DNA of 64,000 bases from CAYRCU01 sp964422865 (GTDB taxonomy: Bacteria > Patescibacteriota > Microgenomatia > UBA8517), in contig CAYRCU010000001.1 in the NCBI GenBank assembly GCA_964422865.1, positions 14,278-78,277 of the forward strand, given 5' to 3'. The position numbers and the translations under genes are program-made. The notes beneath the pieces are model-generated. The model was not told where the DNA came from. It saw only the letters and a program-made list of their open reading frames with translations, and ran no database searches. Positions 8,503 through 17,510 of the stretch are shown here, piece after piece. The stretch's first letter is position 1. The number at the start of each line of letters is the position of its first letter.

Positions 8503-9663
8503 ATGAGTACTCCATTACCTGAAAGATTAAGGCCTAAAAGTCTTTATGATTTTGTGGGGCAGGGACATGTAGTCGGCAGGGGAAAAATTATAAATAAACT
8601 TTTAAGGAGTGCTGAAAAGACCGACTTTTTTCCTTCTGTTGTTTTTTGGGGGCCGCCGGGGTGTGGAAAAACCACTTTGGCTCGAATAATTTCCACTGAA
8701 CTTAAACGGGATTTTTTTGAATTTTCGGCAGTGAGCACTTCTACAAAGGATATTCAAAAGGTCCTGGAGGGAGAGTTTTTAAAACCTCCCGTGGTTTTTA
8801 TTGACGAAATACATAGGTTTAATAAGGCCCAGCAGGACAAGCTTCTTCCGCATGTTGAGCGAGGAGGGATGATACTGATTGGTGCAACAACTGAAAACCC
8901 CTCTTTTGAGATTATTAGACCCCTTTTGTCGCGAAGCCGAGTTATTGTTTTACATGAACTTACTGAAGAAGACTTAAAAACAATAATTCAGAGAGGTTTG
9001 AAAGAGCTTGGGGTTGGACTGGAAAAGGATGCTGAAAAGTTTCTTGTGGAGGCCTCGGGAGGAGACGGCAGAGTGATTTTAAATGTTTTAGAAATCTCTA
9101 CAAATCTTACCGGAAACAAAACTTTGAAAACTAAAAATATTGAGGAGGCGCTTCAGAGAAGACAGCTTTCGGGTGACAAACAGGGAGAAGAGTACTACAA
9201 CGTGATTTCGGCGTTTATTAAATCTATGCGTGCCTCCGACACGGATGCGGCTTTATACTACTTGGCTCGGATGCTGGAGGCCGGGCAGGATCCTTTATAT
9301 ATTGCCAGGAGAATGGTGATTTTTGCTTCTGAAGACGTGGGGGTAGCACAACCTACTGCAATGGTTGTGGCAAATGAAGTTTTTCGCGCTTGTGAGACGA
9401 TTGGATATCCTGAATGTGCGATTAATCTTGCCCATGGGACGGTTTACCTTGCCAGGGCCAAAAAAAACAGAAGTGCGTATGACGCTTATCAAAAAGCAAA
9501 GGCTGATGTCCACAAGTACGGCAATCTTCCTGTTCCTAAAAAATTAAGAAACCCGGTTACCAAATTAATGAAGGGCGAGGGGTATGGAAGGGATTATGAG
9601 ATGTATGGCAAAAAGAGCTATTTGCCGGAAAAACTGAAGGGGAAGAAATATTTTAGAGAGTAA
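8503..9663 (+). CDS. rarA: Replication-associated recombination protein RarA (MgsA) AAA+ ATPase
   Basis: RarA acts at stalled replication forks and gaps. The 386-residue protein shows the N-terminal RPKSLYDFVGQ box, Walker A GPPGCGKTTLA (about 49-59), Walker B VVFIDEIHRFN, sensor 1 GATTENPS, the arginine-finger region LLSRSRV, and the C-terminal RarA/WRNIP1 tetramerisation domain with MRASDTDAALYYLARMLEAG and FASEDVG. It is slightly shorter than the 420-450 residues of many homologues. It diverges from the spermidine synthase-like gene, and its last 11 bp overlap the 3' end of serS. Confidence 0.95.
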   Translation: MSTPLPERLRPKSLYDFVGQGHVVGRGKIINKLLRSAEKTDFFPSVVFWGPPGCGKTTLARIISTELKRDFFEFSAVSTSTKDIQKVLEGEFLKPPVVFIDEIHRFNKAQQDKLLPHVERGGMILIGATTENPSFEIIRPLLSRSRVIVLHELTEEDLKTIIQRGLKELGVGLEKDAEKFLVEASGGDGRVILNVLEISTNLTGNKTLKTKNIEEALQRRQLSGDKQGEEYYNVISAFIKSMRASDTDAALYYLARMLEAGQDPLYIARRMVIFASEDVGVAQPTAMVVANEVFRACETIGYPECAINLAHGTVYLARAKKNRSAYDAYQKAKADVHKYGNLPVPKKLRNPVTKLMKGEGYGRDYEMYGKKSYLPEKLKGKKYFRE

Positions 9664-10885
9664 TTTTTTCTTTATTTAAGTATTTTTGAAGAGCCTCGGG
9701 AACATCTATTGTTCCGTCCTTATTTTGATAATTTTCGAGAATTGCAATTAAAGTTCGGCTTACCGCAATTGCTGTTCCGTTTAATAGATGAGGGTATTCG
9801 TTGTGATCTCCTTCGCGGTATTTTATGTTTAGGTTTCTCGCTTGGTAGTCGGTGGTGTTGCTGGCTGAGGTCACTTCACCATATTCACCCCTACCCGGCA
9901 TCCAGGCATCTATATCATATTTTTTGGCGGCAATTGCCCCTAAATCTCCTGTACACATCTCAACTACCCGGTAAGGAATGTTTAATTTTTGCATTATTTT
10001 TTCTTCGATTGTTAGTATTTCCCGATGAAGTGTTGAGGATTTGCCCGGTAATGAATAAATAAACATTTCCAATTTGCTGAACTGATGTACTCGATAAAGC
10101 CCTTTGCTGTATTTTCCGTATGCCCCCGCTTCTTGTCTAAAGCAGTGGCTTACTGCCGCATAACGAAGAGGCAGGTCCGCCTTTTTTAAAACTTCATCAG
10201 CATGGTATCCGGCCATTGTCACCTCTGCAGTGGCAATTAACCCCAGATCTTGATCTTTAATCTCATAAATCTGCGCTTCAGCACCTTTTGGCTGATAGCC
10301 TGTACCTAAATAATATCTGCTTTTTGCCAGATCCGGTGTAAGAAATAATTTATAACCCTTCTTACTTAAAATCTCCATTCCAAACTGCATCAATGCAAAT
10401 TCCAGGAGAACTGCGTCGTTTTTAAGAAAGTAAAATTGACTGCCGCTAACTTTTGCGCCCGCTTCAAAGTCTATAAGATCCAAGTTTTCGGCTAAGGCAA
10501 GATGATCTTTTGGTTTGAAATTAAATTTTTTGGGACTTCCCCACTTTTTTATAATTTTATTTTCGCTTTCATCTTTGCCCAGTGGAACATGGTCTGCGGG
10601 GAGGTTGGGAAGTTGAAGCAGTAATTTTTTGTATTTTGCTTCTGCGTTTTTTAATTCCGGCTCTATTTTTTTTAACCGAGCTTTGACTTTTCTGCCTTCT
10701 TTGATATTTTTTTCTTTTGCGAATTTATTTTTTTCTGCGCGAAGATTTTCATATTCCTGGATGAGATTGCTAAATTTGCCATAGAGGTCGAGAACTTTGT
10801 CTACAAGAGCCGGATCAGACTGCTTTGCTTTTACTCCCTTTTTAACTAAGTCCGGATTTTCTTTTATGAATTTTATATCAAGCAT
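9653..10885 (-). CDS. serS: Serine--tRNA ligase
   Basis: Class II SerRS charges tRNA-Ser (and tRNA-Sec where present). The 410-residue protein has the N-terminal antiparallel coiled coil that grips the long variable arm (about residues 30-100), motif 2 with CFRQEAGAYGKYSKGLYRVH, and motif 3 with NGTAIAVSRTLIAILE near the C-terminus. Length is close to the family norm of about 420. The start MLDIKFIKENPD is the canonical SerRS N-terminus. It is convergent with rarA and lies downstream of the HD-domain gene on the same strand, with an 18 bp gap. Confidence 0.97.
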   Translation of the reverse strand: MLDIKFIKENPDLVKKGVKAKQSDPALVDKVLDLYGKFSNLIQEYENLRAEKNKFAKEKNIKEGRKVKARLKKIEPELKNAEAKYKKLLLQLPNLPADHVPLGKDESENKIIKKWGSPKKFNFKPKDHLALAENLDLIDFEAGAKVSGSQFYFLKNDAVLLEFALMQFGMEILSKKGYKLFLTPDLAKSRYYLGTGYQPKGAEAQIYEIKDQDLGLIATAEVTMAGYHADEVLKKADLPLRYAAVSHCFRQEAGAYGKYSKGLYRVHQFSKLEMFIYSLPGKSSTLHREILTIEEKIMQKLNIPYRVVEMCTGDLGAIAAKKYDIDAWMPGRGEYGEVTSASNTTDYQARNLNIKYREGDHNEYPHLLNGTAIAVSRTLIAILENYQNKDGTIDVPEALQKYLNKEKITL

Positions 10886-10903
10886 AGTTTATTATTTTTT
10901 ACA

Positions 10904-11464
10904 TTATAACCCCAGTTCCTTGTGGATTTTTTGCATTGCTTCCAGGGCGATTTGAACAAATTTTTCCAGTTTTATCCCAAGCTCTTTGTCGCACAGTTCA
11001 ATCTGGCTTCTGTTTGCCCCGGCGGCGAATGATTTTTGATTCCATTTTTTCATTATGGAATTAACCTTTACACTTGAGAGATTTTTACCTTTGACCAAAG
11101 CCACGGCAACAATAAGGCCTGTGAGCTCGTCGCATGTATAAAGCGACCACTCCATTTTGTTTTTGGGTTTTGGACTGTCTTCAACATATTTCCAGCCATG
11201 AGCAAGGATTGCATCTTTAACTTCTTCGGGGACACTATATTTCTCTAGCCATTTTAAAGTCATTTTTGTGTGAAGTTTTGAGTTGTCTTTTGCTTCTTCG
11301 TAATCTGCATCGTGCAGGAGTCCTGCAAGACCCCAAGATTCTTCATTCTCATCAAAATGCCTTGCCAGAGCTCTCATAACGGCTTCAACCGCAAGCATAT
11401 GGCGAACCAAGTTTTGATTGTTGGTATGACTTTTAACTAATGTTAGTGCTTCTTCTCTCGTCAT
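10904..11464 (-). CDS. HD-domain hydrolase
   Basis: A 186-residue metal-dependent HD phosphohydrolase-like protein: HMLAVEAVMRALARHF supplies the first His, GLLHDADYEEA the His-Asp pair, and AHGWKYVED and DELTGLIVAVALV later ligands. This pattern matches small stand-alone HDIG-type proteins annotated as hydrolases of unknown substrate, often nucleotides. The ATG overlaps the stop of lysS by 4 bp (ATGA), so translational coupling is likely. No membrane segment. The substrate cannot be predicted. Confidence 0.85.
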   Translation of the reverse strand: MTREEALTLVKSHTNNQNLVRHMLAVEAVMRALARHFDENEESWGLAGLLHDADYEEAKDNSKLHTKMTLKWLEKYSVPEEVKDAILAHGWKYVEDSPKPKNKMEWSLYTCDELTGLIVAVALVKGKNLSSVKVNSIMKKWNQKSFAAGANRSQIELCDKELGIKLEKFVQIALEAMQKIHKELGL

Positions 11465-12984
11465 TTTTTTGCTTTTTTCTTTTTTGTCTTCGGGCGGAGA
11501 GTTGGAAAGGCTATTATCTCTTTAATTGTCTTTGCGTTTGTCATTATCATGGCCAAGCGATCGATCCCGATACCCAGTCCACAAGTAGGAGGAAAACCAT
11601 GTTCGATGGCTTCCAAATAATCGATGTCTGTTTGGTGGGCTTCTTTGAAACCGGCTTCTTCCCTTTTTTCTTCTTCGATGAACCTGTCATTAAGATCGAC
11701 GGGGTCATTTAGCTCTGTGTAATTGTTCCCAATTTCCATTCCTGAGACAAAAACCTCAAATCTTTGTGTGAAGCGAGGATCTTTACATTTTTTGGCAAGA
11801 GGGGAGACCTCAATAGGATAATCATAAATGATTGTGGGCTGAATTAGTTTTTCTTCTACAATTTCTTCGAAAACAAAAGCCATAATTTCTCCTATTTTTT
11901 GCATGCGCTCCAGCTCTTCATTTTTTTTGGCATCTTTTATTGTTTTGGACGCTTGTTTTTTGGCTTCTTCCAGTGTTTTCCAACTGAGAGGGTTGATGCC
12001 CGCAAATTTTTTAACTGCTTCGGTCAACTTAAATCTTTGCCAGGGACGTTTGAAATCAATTTCCCGATCCATAAATTGTACTTTTGTGGATCCTGAAACG
12101 CTGACTGCTACCCGTTCGATAATCTTTTCAAAAAGATCCATACCATATGTATAGTCTTCGAAAGCTATTTGTGCTTCAAACATTGTAAACTCGGGATTGT
12201 GATCACGGTCTATACCTTCGTTTCTGAAAACTTTGGTTATTTCGTAAACTTTTTCGAAGCCTCCAACAATCAATCGCTTTAAATACATTTCGTCCGATAT
12301 CCTTAGATAGAAGTCGGCATCCAGAGCGTTGTGGTGGGTAACAAACGGCCGAGCGAATCCTCCGCCGTATATAGGCTGCAGGGTTGGTGTTTCCACTTCC
12401 AGAAAGCCCTCTCCGTTTAAAAATTCTCTTATGGTGGAGATCACAAGACTTCTTTCAATCAACCTCTTTTTGACATCACTGTTGAGGATGATGTCTAAAT
12501 ATCTTTTTCTGTAACGCTCTTCTATGTCCTTTAAGCCATGCCAGGTGGAAGGCAGGGGACGGATGGATTTTACAAGAATTTTGATCTCTGAAGGCATTAG
12601 AGAAACTTCACCACTGGTTGTTTTCGTCACTTCACCCGTGGCTTGGACAAAGTCTCCCACATCAAGAAGTGTAAGATCACTAAAGCCAAGAGTTTGCTTT
12701 TTAGAGTTTGTATCTTTTAAAGCATCTTTTTTAATAAAAAGCTGAATTGATCCTGATTCATCTTGAATATTAGAGAAAACTATTTTTCCGTGTTCTCTCC
12801 AGGACATTAAGCGGCCGGTAAGCGTAATCCTTTTTCCTTCAAACTTTTTGTAATTTTCTAATATTTGCTTATTTGAGTGGTCTTTTTTTGATTTTGAAGG
12901 GAAGGGGTCAATTCCAAGTTTGCGGAGTTTTTCTAATTTTTCCAGGCGGATCTTTCTTATCTCTTCGAGTCTTTTTTGAGCCAT
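11461..12984 (-). CDS. lysS: Lysine--tRNA ligase, class II
   Basis: A class II LysRS of 507 residues: N-terminal OB-fold anticodon-binding domain (about 55-150, with ITLTGRLMSWREHGKIVF), motif 2 FRNEGIDRDHNPEFTMFE, and motif 3 GLGIGIDRLAMIM near the C-terminus. It ends in a Lys-rich tail (KTKKKKAKK). It sits in a run of information-processing genes (greA, lysS, HD hydrolase, serS) on the minus strand. A TATACT box 9 bp before the ATG suggests a very short 5' leader. Confidence 0.97.
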   Translation of the reverse strand: MAQKRLEEIRKIRLEKLEKLRKLGIDPFPSKSKKDHSNKQILENYKKFEGKRITLTGRLMSWREHGKIVFSNIQDESGSIQLFIKKDALKDTNSKKQTLGFSDLTLLDVGDFVQATGEVTKTTSGEVSLMPSEIKILVKSIRPLPSTWHGLKDIEERYRKRYLDIILNSDVKKRLIERSLVISTIREFLNGEGFLEVETPTLQPIYGGGFARPFVTHHNALDADFYLRISDEMYLKRLIVGGFEKVYEITKVFRNEGIDRDHNPEFTMFEAQIAFEDYTYGMDLFEKIIERVAVSVSGSTKVQFMDREIDFKRPWQRFKLTEAVKKFAGINPLSWKTLEEAKKQASKTIKDAKKNEELERMQKIGEIMAFVFEEIVEEKLIQPTIIYDYPIEVSPLAKKCKDPRFTQRFEVFVSGMEIGNNYTELNDPVDLNDRFIEEEKREEAGFKEAHQTDIDYLEAIEHGFPPTCGLGIGIDRLAMIMTNAKTIKEIIAFPTLRPKTKKKKAKK

Positions 12985-13012
12985 TTACCAGATAGTATAA
13001 CGGACTTACGGT

Positions 13013-13474
13013 TTAGTTTACAGATTTAATCCTGTAAACAATCTTACCTGCCGGTGCTTCAACTTCCACTTCTTCTCCAACCTTTTTACCTATCAGGGCT
13101 TTTCCTAAGGGAGATTCGTGAGAGATCTTCTTTTGCACCGGATCTGCTTCCCACTCACCTACTATTTCAAAGACATTAACATCATTATTTATGACCACTG
13201 TAACTTTTGTTCCTATTTGCACTGTTCCATTGGAAGCACTGTCTGTACTGACAACTTCGGCATGATCGAGAACAGCTTTAAGCTCATCAATTCGACCGTC
13301 GAGAAATTCAAGTTCTTCTTTAGCGTTTATGTAATCGCTGTTTTCTTTCAGGTCTCCTTCGTTTCTTGCGTGCTCCAGGCGATCAACGAGTTTTGGTCTT
13401 TTTGTATTAACCAGCTCATCATACTCCTTTTTAAGGATATCAAAGCCTTTTTTTGTTATTTGTATTTTTTTCAT
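13013..13474 (-). CDS. greA: Transcription elongation factor GreA
   Basis: GreA rescues backtracked RNA polymerase by stimulating transcript cleavage. The protein has the N-terminal coiled coil with the acidic tip (YINAKEELEFLDGRIDEL) and the C-terminal FKBP-like domain with ISHESPLGKALIGKKVGEEV. I use the ATG at 13474 (MKKIQITKKGFD), which matches the family N-terminus and gives 153 residues, close to the usual 155-160. An in-frame ATG at 13516 would add 14 atypical residues. It lies 28 bp upstream of lysS on the same strand. Confidence 0.95.
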   Translation of the reverse strand: MKKIQITKKGFDILKKEYDELVNTKRPKLVDRLEHARNEGDLKENSDYINAKEELEFLDGRIDELKAVLDHAEVVSTDSASNGTVQIGTKVTVVINNDVNVFEIVGEWEADPVQKKISHESPLGKALIGKKVGEEVEVEAPAGKIVYRIKSVN

Positions 13475-13672
13475 ATTTGTCATTTTCTCAAAATAAACCT
13501 CCATTTGCTTGCTCACCGGAAGAAGATGTTTCCTCCGTGCGAGTTAGATCTTCTTGATGAAACAAGTCTTAGAAAGTGGGGAATTGGGAAATGCAGTTAA
13601 CATAGAGGTAATTCTCAAGCGATAGCAGGAATTTTATACTCTCAAGAGTGCTTTGTCAAGATTTTGTGACAT

Positions 13673-13710
13673 GATCTTTGAGCTTTCGGAGCAAAATGAG
13701 CTTAACTAAA
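13673..13710 (+). pseudogene. Remnant of the 3' end of a duplicated gene
   Basis: Read in frame, this stretch gives MIFELSEQNELN and a TAA stop; the intact gene ending at 16633 finishes MVFELSEQSELR and a TGA stop. At DNA level about 30 of 36 bases match. Upstream of the match the similarity fades within a few codons, so this is probably a decayed end of a second copy of that gene, 2.9 kb away in the same orientation. The flanking 13517-13672 holds no gene. Confidence 0.45.
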
Positions 13711-13759
13711 AATATTGTGTTTGTTTAAGTCTGCCGGCAAAGAATTGAGTCTCAATGGT

Positions 13760-14143
13760 TCATTCGGCCATAAAATAACCAAAGAGGGGGAAGCGAAGTG
13801 TTGTCCATAAGTCTGATTCCTCTTCTTCTTTTATCTTTATGACCTTCTCAGCTAAAACCCAGGCTCTTTTTCCCAGACCTGCTCTCCTATAGCCAGTCAA
13901 TGAAAGATGATCCATTGAGCCTGAAATTTCATAGTATAGAGTTATTTGAAACTCCTTTTCCAATCTGGTTAGCACTCGAGTTTGATCTCGACCCAAATCC
14001 TCCACCCCAAACAATCGCAATTTAGTCCACGCAAAAACAAGACGACGGGCACCGGCAGTGACAATTGATTGCTCTTCTTCAGATAAGGAGCTTCCACTGC
14101 CTTTATCAAAATACTCATTCAGTAGATTCTGGAGTGTTGCCAA
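13760..14143 (-). CDS. Hypothetical soluble protein
   Basis: A 127-residue frame starting MATLQNLLNEYFDKG with balanced composition, alternating helix and strand character and no membrane segment or recognised motif. It ends GYFMAE. The start is well placed just downstream of a divergent gap. No family is recognised. Neighbours are small unknown genes, so context gives no function. Confidence 0.55.
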   Translation of the reverse strand: MATLQNLLNEYFDKGSGSSLSEEEQSIVTAGARRLVFAWTKLRLFGVEDLGRDQTRVLTRLEKEFQITLYYEISGSMDHLSLTGYRRAGLGKRAWVLAEKVIKIKEEEESDLWTTLRFPLFGYFMAE

Positions 14144-14181
14144 GTTTTCCTCTTGACCACTTATGCTATGATGACTTAGTT

Positions 14182-14427
14182 ATGGTTAGGTTCCTCGTAA
14201 AGTCCGACTTGGTTGCTACTCTGAAAGAAAAGGTGGCCACATCTAAGGACGATAGTCGAGTTGAAGGCCAATATGGGTTGAGAAGGCGCATCATCACCGT
14301 TGTTGTGTTTGCGATAGCAGTGATGATTTCATTTAGATTTGGACGAATTTACCAGGGATTGAAATTCAATACAAAAGCTTTCGAAAAGTTGGAAGGAGAA
14401 TGTCTGCGCCAGTTATTTAGTCCCTAG
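14182..14427 (+). CDS. Small single-pass membrane protein
   Basis: An 81-residue frame from the ATG at 14182 (MVRFLVKSDL). It has a charged N-terminal half, one hydrophobic helix (IITVVVFAIAVMISF, about residues 37-51) and a short C-terminal tail. A longer start upstream would overlap the divergent gene. Function unknown. The frame could be spurious, but the helix and charge distribution are typical of a small membrane protein. Confidence 0.4.
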   Translation: MVRFLVKSDLVATLKEKVATSKDDSRVEGQYGLRRRIITVVVFAIAVMISFRFGRIYQGLKFNTKAFEKLEGECLRQLFSP

Positions 14428-14429
14428 GG

Positions 14430-14669
14430 CTAAGGAATATTCAACCGCAAGAGGTTTGTTTCGGTCTCTGGATTGTCAGTGCCATAGAATTCTGATTCTC
14501 TGTCTGGTCCGGGGCTGAGAAGAGGCGTGCAGTGCGTGGTATACATAACCTGGATGTACACATCTCCTCTGATGACAGACACAATGAGCAAGAAAGGGCC
14601 GAGGGGTCGTCCTCCTGGTGGAAACCATCCACCCTTCTTTGTTTTATCTCTGATGAACAGGATTGACAA
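14430..14669 (-). CDS. Possible small protein opposing the peptidase gene
   Basis: A 79-residue minus-strand frame whose C-terminal two thirds (from VIRGDVYIQVMYTTHC to NLLRLNIP) looks protein-like, and whose DNA is more GC-rich than its neighbours. It overlaps the first codons of the divergent HExxH gene, so a shorter start, for example the GTG giving VSVIRGDVY, is likelier. No family is recognised. Confidence 0.3.
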   Translation of the reverse strand: MSILFIRDKTKKGGWFPPGGRPLGPFLLIVSVIRGDVYIQVMYTTHCTPLLSPGPDRESEFYGTDNPETETNLLRLNIP

Positions 14670-15609
14670 ATTGTTTCTAAAATATTACGAAAAATGCGAT
14701 CGGGATTGTGTTGAAAATATAAGAAATGAAATCTTTGACAGACGAAATAATTTATCGAAGAGGAAAATACTTTACAGGAAGTATTCTTCTGTTATAGACA
14801 GGCTCCAAAAAATATTTCAGAAAATTGTTGTTGAAAGAAACAATATTGCTCAAGAAGAAGGTTTTCCTGACTATTTCTGTTACATGAACAACTGGACCGG
14901 TTTATCTTCTAGAAATTTTATTGTTTTTGAAAAATCTTATCTGAAAATATCAAAGAAGATATCCAGTTTTTTTCTTGCCGCTCAACCGCCCGATTGGCAC
15001 AAGACTATTTTTAACAATCTGGATCTTTCTGCCTTTTTTTACGACAAGAGTGTTGACATACCGAAAGATGTATTTTTGGCCTTTCGCGAATATGGTTTGA
15101 GCAAAAACCATACCAATCGAATACTATTGCTAAAGAGGGATTATCGGTATTACAAGACGGAATATGACAGAAAGTCAAAGTTGGTGCGAATTTATTATGA
15201 CAAAGATGGAGGTATTGACTCTGCTGTTTTGTTTGCTCACGAACTTGGCCACGCAATAACTTATCTTAATCTGATTGATCGCAATAAAGACCCCGATGAG
15301 AAAAAATGGATTTGGCACGAATTAAGGGCCATAAAAGCAGAGTTAAACTATGAAAAATCCTTACCTGAATTGGCTCAAAAAGCGGTTCGCGATCGTGTTC
15401 TTTATCATTTTGTAAAAACTTTATTTGAAAAATCCATATACACAAATTCCGACCAAGATTTTTCTGAAATTTATGCCTGGGCACACAACCAAGTTTATCC
15501 GGGGAAGCAAGTGTCCAATCCGTTTTATGTTTTGGATACTTCTTACATCGAGGATCCTTGTTACTCTTCTCTTTATAGTGTGATTTATTCGAAGTTGTTG
15601 ACGGCTTGA
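14653..15609 (+). CDS. HExxH zinc metallopeptidase, M3-like
   Basis: A 318-residue protein from the ATG at 14653 (MNRIDKLFLKYYEK). The key feature is AHELGHAITY (about residue 195-204), the HExxH zinc site, with WHELRAIKAEL about 25 residues later supplying a plausible third Glu ligand. This spacing and the all-helical character fit M3-like (oligoendopeptidase F-type) gluzincins, although the protein is about half the usual 560-600 residues. It has no signal peptide, so a cytoplasmic oligopeptidase role is likely (inference). Earlier in-frame ATGs at 14527 and 14584 would add an atypical Pro/Gly-rich leader. Confidence 0.7.
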   Translation: MNRIDKLFLKYYEKCDRDCVENIRNEIFDRRNNLSKRKILYRKYSSVIDRLQKIFQKIVVERNNIAQEEGFPDYFCYMNNWTGLSSRNFIVFEKSYLKISKKISSFFLAAQPPDWHKTIFNNLDLSAFFYDKSVDIPKDVFLAFREYGLSKNHTNRILLLKRDYRYYKTEYDRKSKLVRIYYDKDGGIDSAVLFAHELGHAITYLNLIDRNKDPDEKKWIWHELRAIKAELNYEKSLPELAQKAVRDRVLYHFVKTLFEKSIYTNSDQDFSEIYAWAHNQVYPGKQVSNPFYVLDTSYIEDPCYSSLYSVIYSKLLTA

Positions 15610-15731
15610 AGTGCTGCTTTAATATCTACACTTTCGACACCCGGCCGAAGCTCTCTTGCATTTTCCAATACGATTTCTTTTACTTTGTTTACCTTGCTGT
15701 TGCCATGATCTAAATTTTTTCCTTCGGCCAT
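15585..15731 (-). CDS. Possible 48-residue small protein
   Basis: A frame from ATG 15731 to TAA 15585: MAEGKNLDHGNSKVNK at the start and VDIKAALQAVNNFE at the end. The composition is that of a normal soluble helical protein. An AGGGCGG sequence lies about 10 bp before the ATG. The frame stays open upstream to a TAA, so it could also be the 3' part of a decayed gene. It overlaps the 3' end of the peptidase gene by 25 bp on the opposite strand. Confidence 0.35.
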   Translation of the reverse strand: MAEGKNLDHGNSKVNKVKEIVLENARELRPGVESVDIKAALQAVNNFE

Positions 15732-15904
15732 GATTACGGCCGCCCTGCGGATTTTGTTCCGCCTTAGCGGAGTAATCCCACGAATTTGGAATTGGAATTA
15801 AATATTGTCTGGATTCGGACCCCAAGCTCAGATTTTGAGTTTAGTACTTGTTATAGCGCCTTTGTTGTCAAAGACCTATATTTTTAGTAGAATGCAAGTT
15901 AATT

Positions 15905-16633
15905 ATGCCTGGGGTGGAATCTGAGCTGGGACCGTTGTGGGAGGGTGATCCTAAGTCAAGTGGGTTTCGTGTTTCAATTCCTGATCCTGTCGAAATGTTT
16001 TCTTGGGTAGAGCAAACGGCTTCTGAGTACGCTGGCTTCACTCGAAGGGATATTCGTAGGAGAGCCAATAAACAAGTTGAAAAATTCATTACGAGACAAT
16101 CTCAACGATTTTTCCCCAATGCAAGAGAATGGAAAATTGGCATAGGTGATGAGCTTTTTTCGTCAATACGAGTGAAATTAATGGCAGGATATAGTTCAGA
16201 GAGTGGTAAATGGGGAGATATGGTAATTTATGCGGAACCATCATCACAATCAGTTGCCTGGCAGATACCTGCCAGAGTGCCTCAAATTGCAGGAAATCTA
16301 CACAGTCAAGGGATTGGTGCTTCGGTTAAGCTGAACGAGGATGGTTCGCACGCTATTATTATTCCTGAAAAGTCAGGGTCGGTCGTTATAGCCGACCTTG
16401 GGTTTGTTTCATTTGAAGAAGCGAAGCAAGCTGATTCTGATTATGACTCTAATTATATTGATAGTATTATCATCCGACTTGAAAATTTACCTATTTCGAT
16501 GATCGATTTTCTGAAGAGTATTCAACATTTGCAAATTGTTACTTCCCATCTTGTTGATTCAATATATCGTGCGCTTAATATGGAACCTCCAAATATGGTC
16601 TTTGAGCTTTCAGAACAAAGTGAGCTTCGTTGA
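15905..16633 (+). CDS. Uncharacterised protein, parent of the upstream remnant
   Basis: A 242-residue soluble protein with mixed alpha/beta character (for example WKIGIGDELFSSIRVKLMAG and SVVIADLGFVSFEEA). No transmembrane segment and no motif I can name. Its last dozen residues (MVFELSEQSELR) recur in a degenerate stretch at 13673-13710, so the gene or its 3' end was once duplicated. A TAGAAT box 11 bp before the ATG suggests a short leader. It converges with and overlaps the alpha/beta hydrolase gene by 24 bp. Confidence 0.6.
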   Translation: MPGVESELGPLWEGDPKSSGFRVSIPDPVEMFSWVEQTASEYAGFTRRDIRRRANKQVEKFITRQSQRFFPNAREWKIGIGDELFSSIRVKLMAGYSSESGKWGDMVIYAEPSSQSVAWQIPARVPQIAGNLHSQGIGASVKLNEDGSHAIIIPEKSGSVVIADLGFVSFEEAKQADSDYDSNYIDSIIIRLENLPISMIDFLKSIQHLQIVTSHLVDSIYRALNMEPPNMVFELSEQSELR

Positions 16634-17152
16634 GATGAACTCCGAAACTAGTTGTTTTAACTGAGAAATGTTTTCGTAATTGTGTGTTTCTCCTGGAATC
16701 TCTTTTATCTGATAATTTTTTGCCTTCGATTTTTCTAATGGCTTTACCAGTTTTTGGTAGGACATAAATGGGTCTTTTGTTTGCTGGATAAAAAGGGTTG
16801 GAACTGAGTAGTTTCGTAGCCACTTGTCAGCTTGGATATTTATTGCATGATCCCAAGACATAGGGGTTCCCACAAAAATACACTTTAGAGGTGAGATTTT
16901 ACCTTCAAAAATTCCTCTTAGAGCAAGAAGGGCTCCTGCGGATTTTGCAAATATTGTGTATTTACCAAAAGAATTTGCTTCTTTTGTGAGTATTTTAAGT
17001 TCTTCTTCTAGATTGATTAAATTTTTGTTTGTTTGCCAATGTTTATAGTATTGGATATATGTTGAGTCAAAAAGGTCTTCTAGATTTTTCTCGATTTTTT
17101 CAATCCGGTCTCTGTTGGTGATGTGATTGCCGGGGAGGAGTATCAGGTTCAT
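16610..17152 (-). CDS. Alpha/beta hydrolase-fold protein
   Basis: A 180-residue small alpha/beta hydrolase. The N-terminal strand MNLILLPGNH is followed by a nucleophile elbow IFAKSAGALLALRG (Ser in KSAGA), an acid in FIQQTKDPF and a His in PGETHNY, giving a Ser-Asp-His triad in the correct order. The size and missing cap domain resemble the Tex30/KANL3-like and RBBP9-like small hydrolases. Substrate unknown; cytoplasmic. Confidence 0.75.
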   Translation of the reverse strand: MNLILLPGNHITNRDRIEKIEKNLEDLFDSTYIQYYKHWQTNKNLINLEEELKILTKEANSFGKYTIFAKSAGALLALRGIFEGKISPLKCIFVGTPMSWDHAINIQADKWLRNYSVPTLFIQQTKDPFMSYQKLVKPLEKSKAKNYQIKEIPGETHNYENISQLKQLVSEFISTKLTLF

Positions 17153-17510
17153 AGGAGGAATGCTTTACTCATTCACCACGCCTTGGCGGGGTGTGACCCA
17201 CCGTTATTTTAATTCGAACGAAAGTGAGAATCAAGCTCCGTTTATTTCGAACGGGGAAATAATGCAATTTTTGGTTGCAACTAAGCAATTGAATCAGATT
17301 TCTTCTCTCGAAATGAGTAATTTTGTTTCTGCTAACTAAGTACATACCTATAAAGAGAAAGAGCCTGAAGATTTTATAAGTAAAGATTGTGAGTAGCAGA
17401 GATGAGCGGGTGCTCAAATTGCAGGTGAATGCACTTCTTGGTCGACTCATGCAGTGAATAATTTTATTAAAAATCGAAAAAATGTTAGAATACGTCACCG
17501 CTGTTCCTAA
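17153..17510. other. Intergenic stretch before cysS, no convincing gene
   Basis: About 360 bp without a supported gene. Two opposing frames of 70 and 109 residues exist but have no recognisable domain, poor composition and no start signal. The repeated word TTCGAACG occurs at 17212 and 17249. No RNA structure or strong promoter was recognised. The cysS promoter must lie here. Confidence 0.5.

Noticed and set aside
17169..17498. 109-codon minus-strand frame before cysS
   Set aside because: No domain, no start signal and erratic composition; probably chance.
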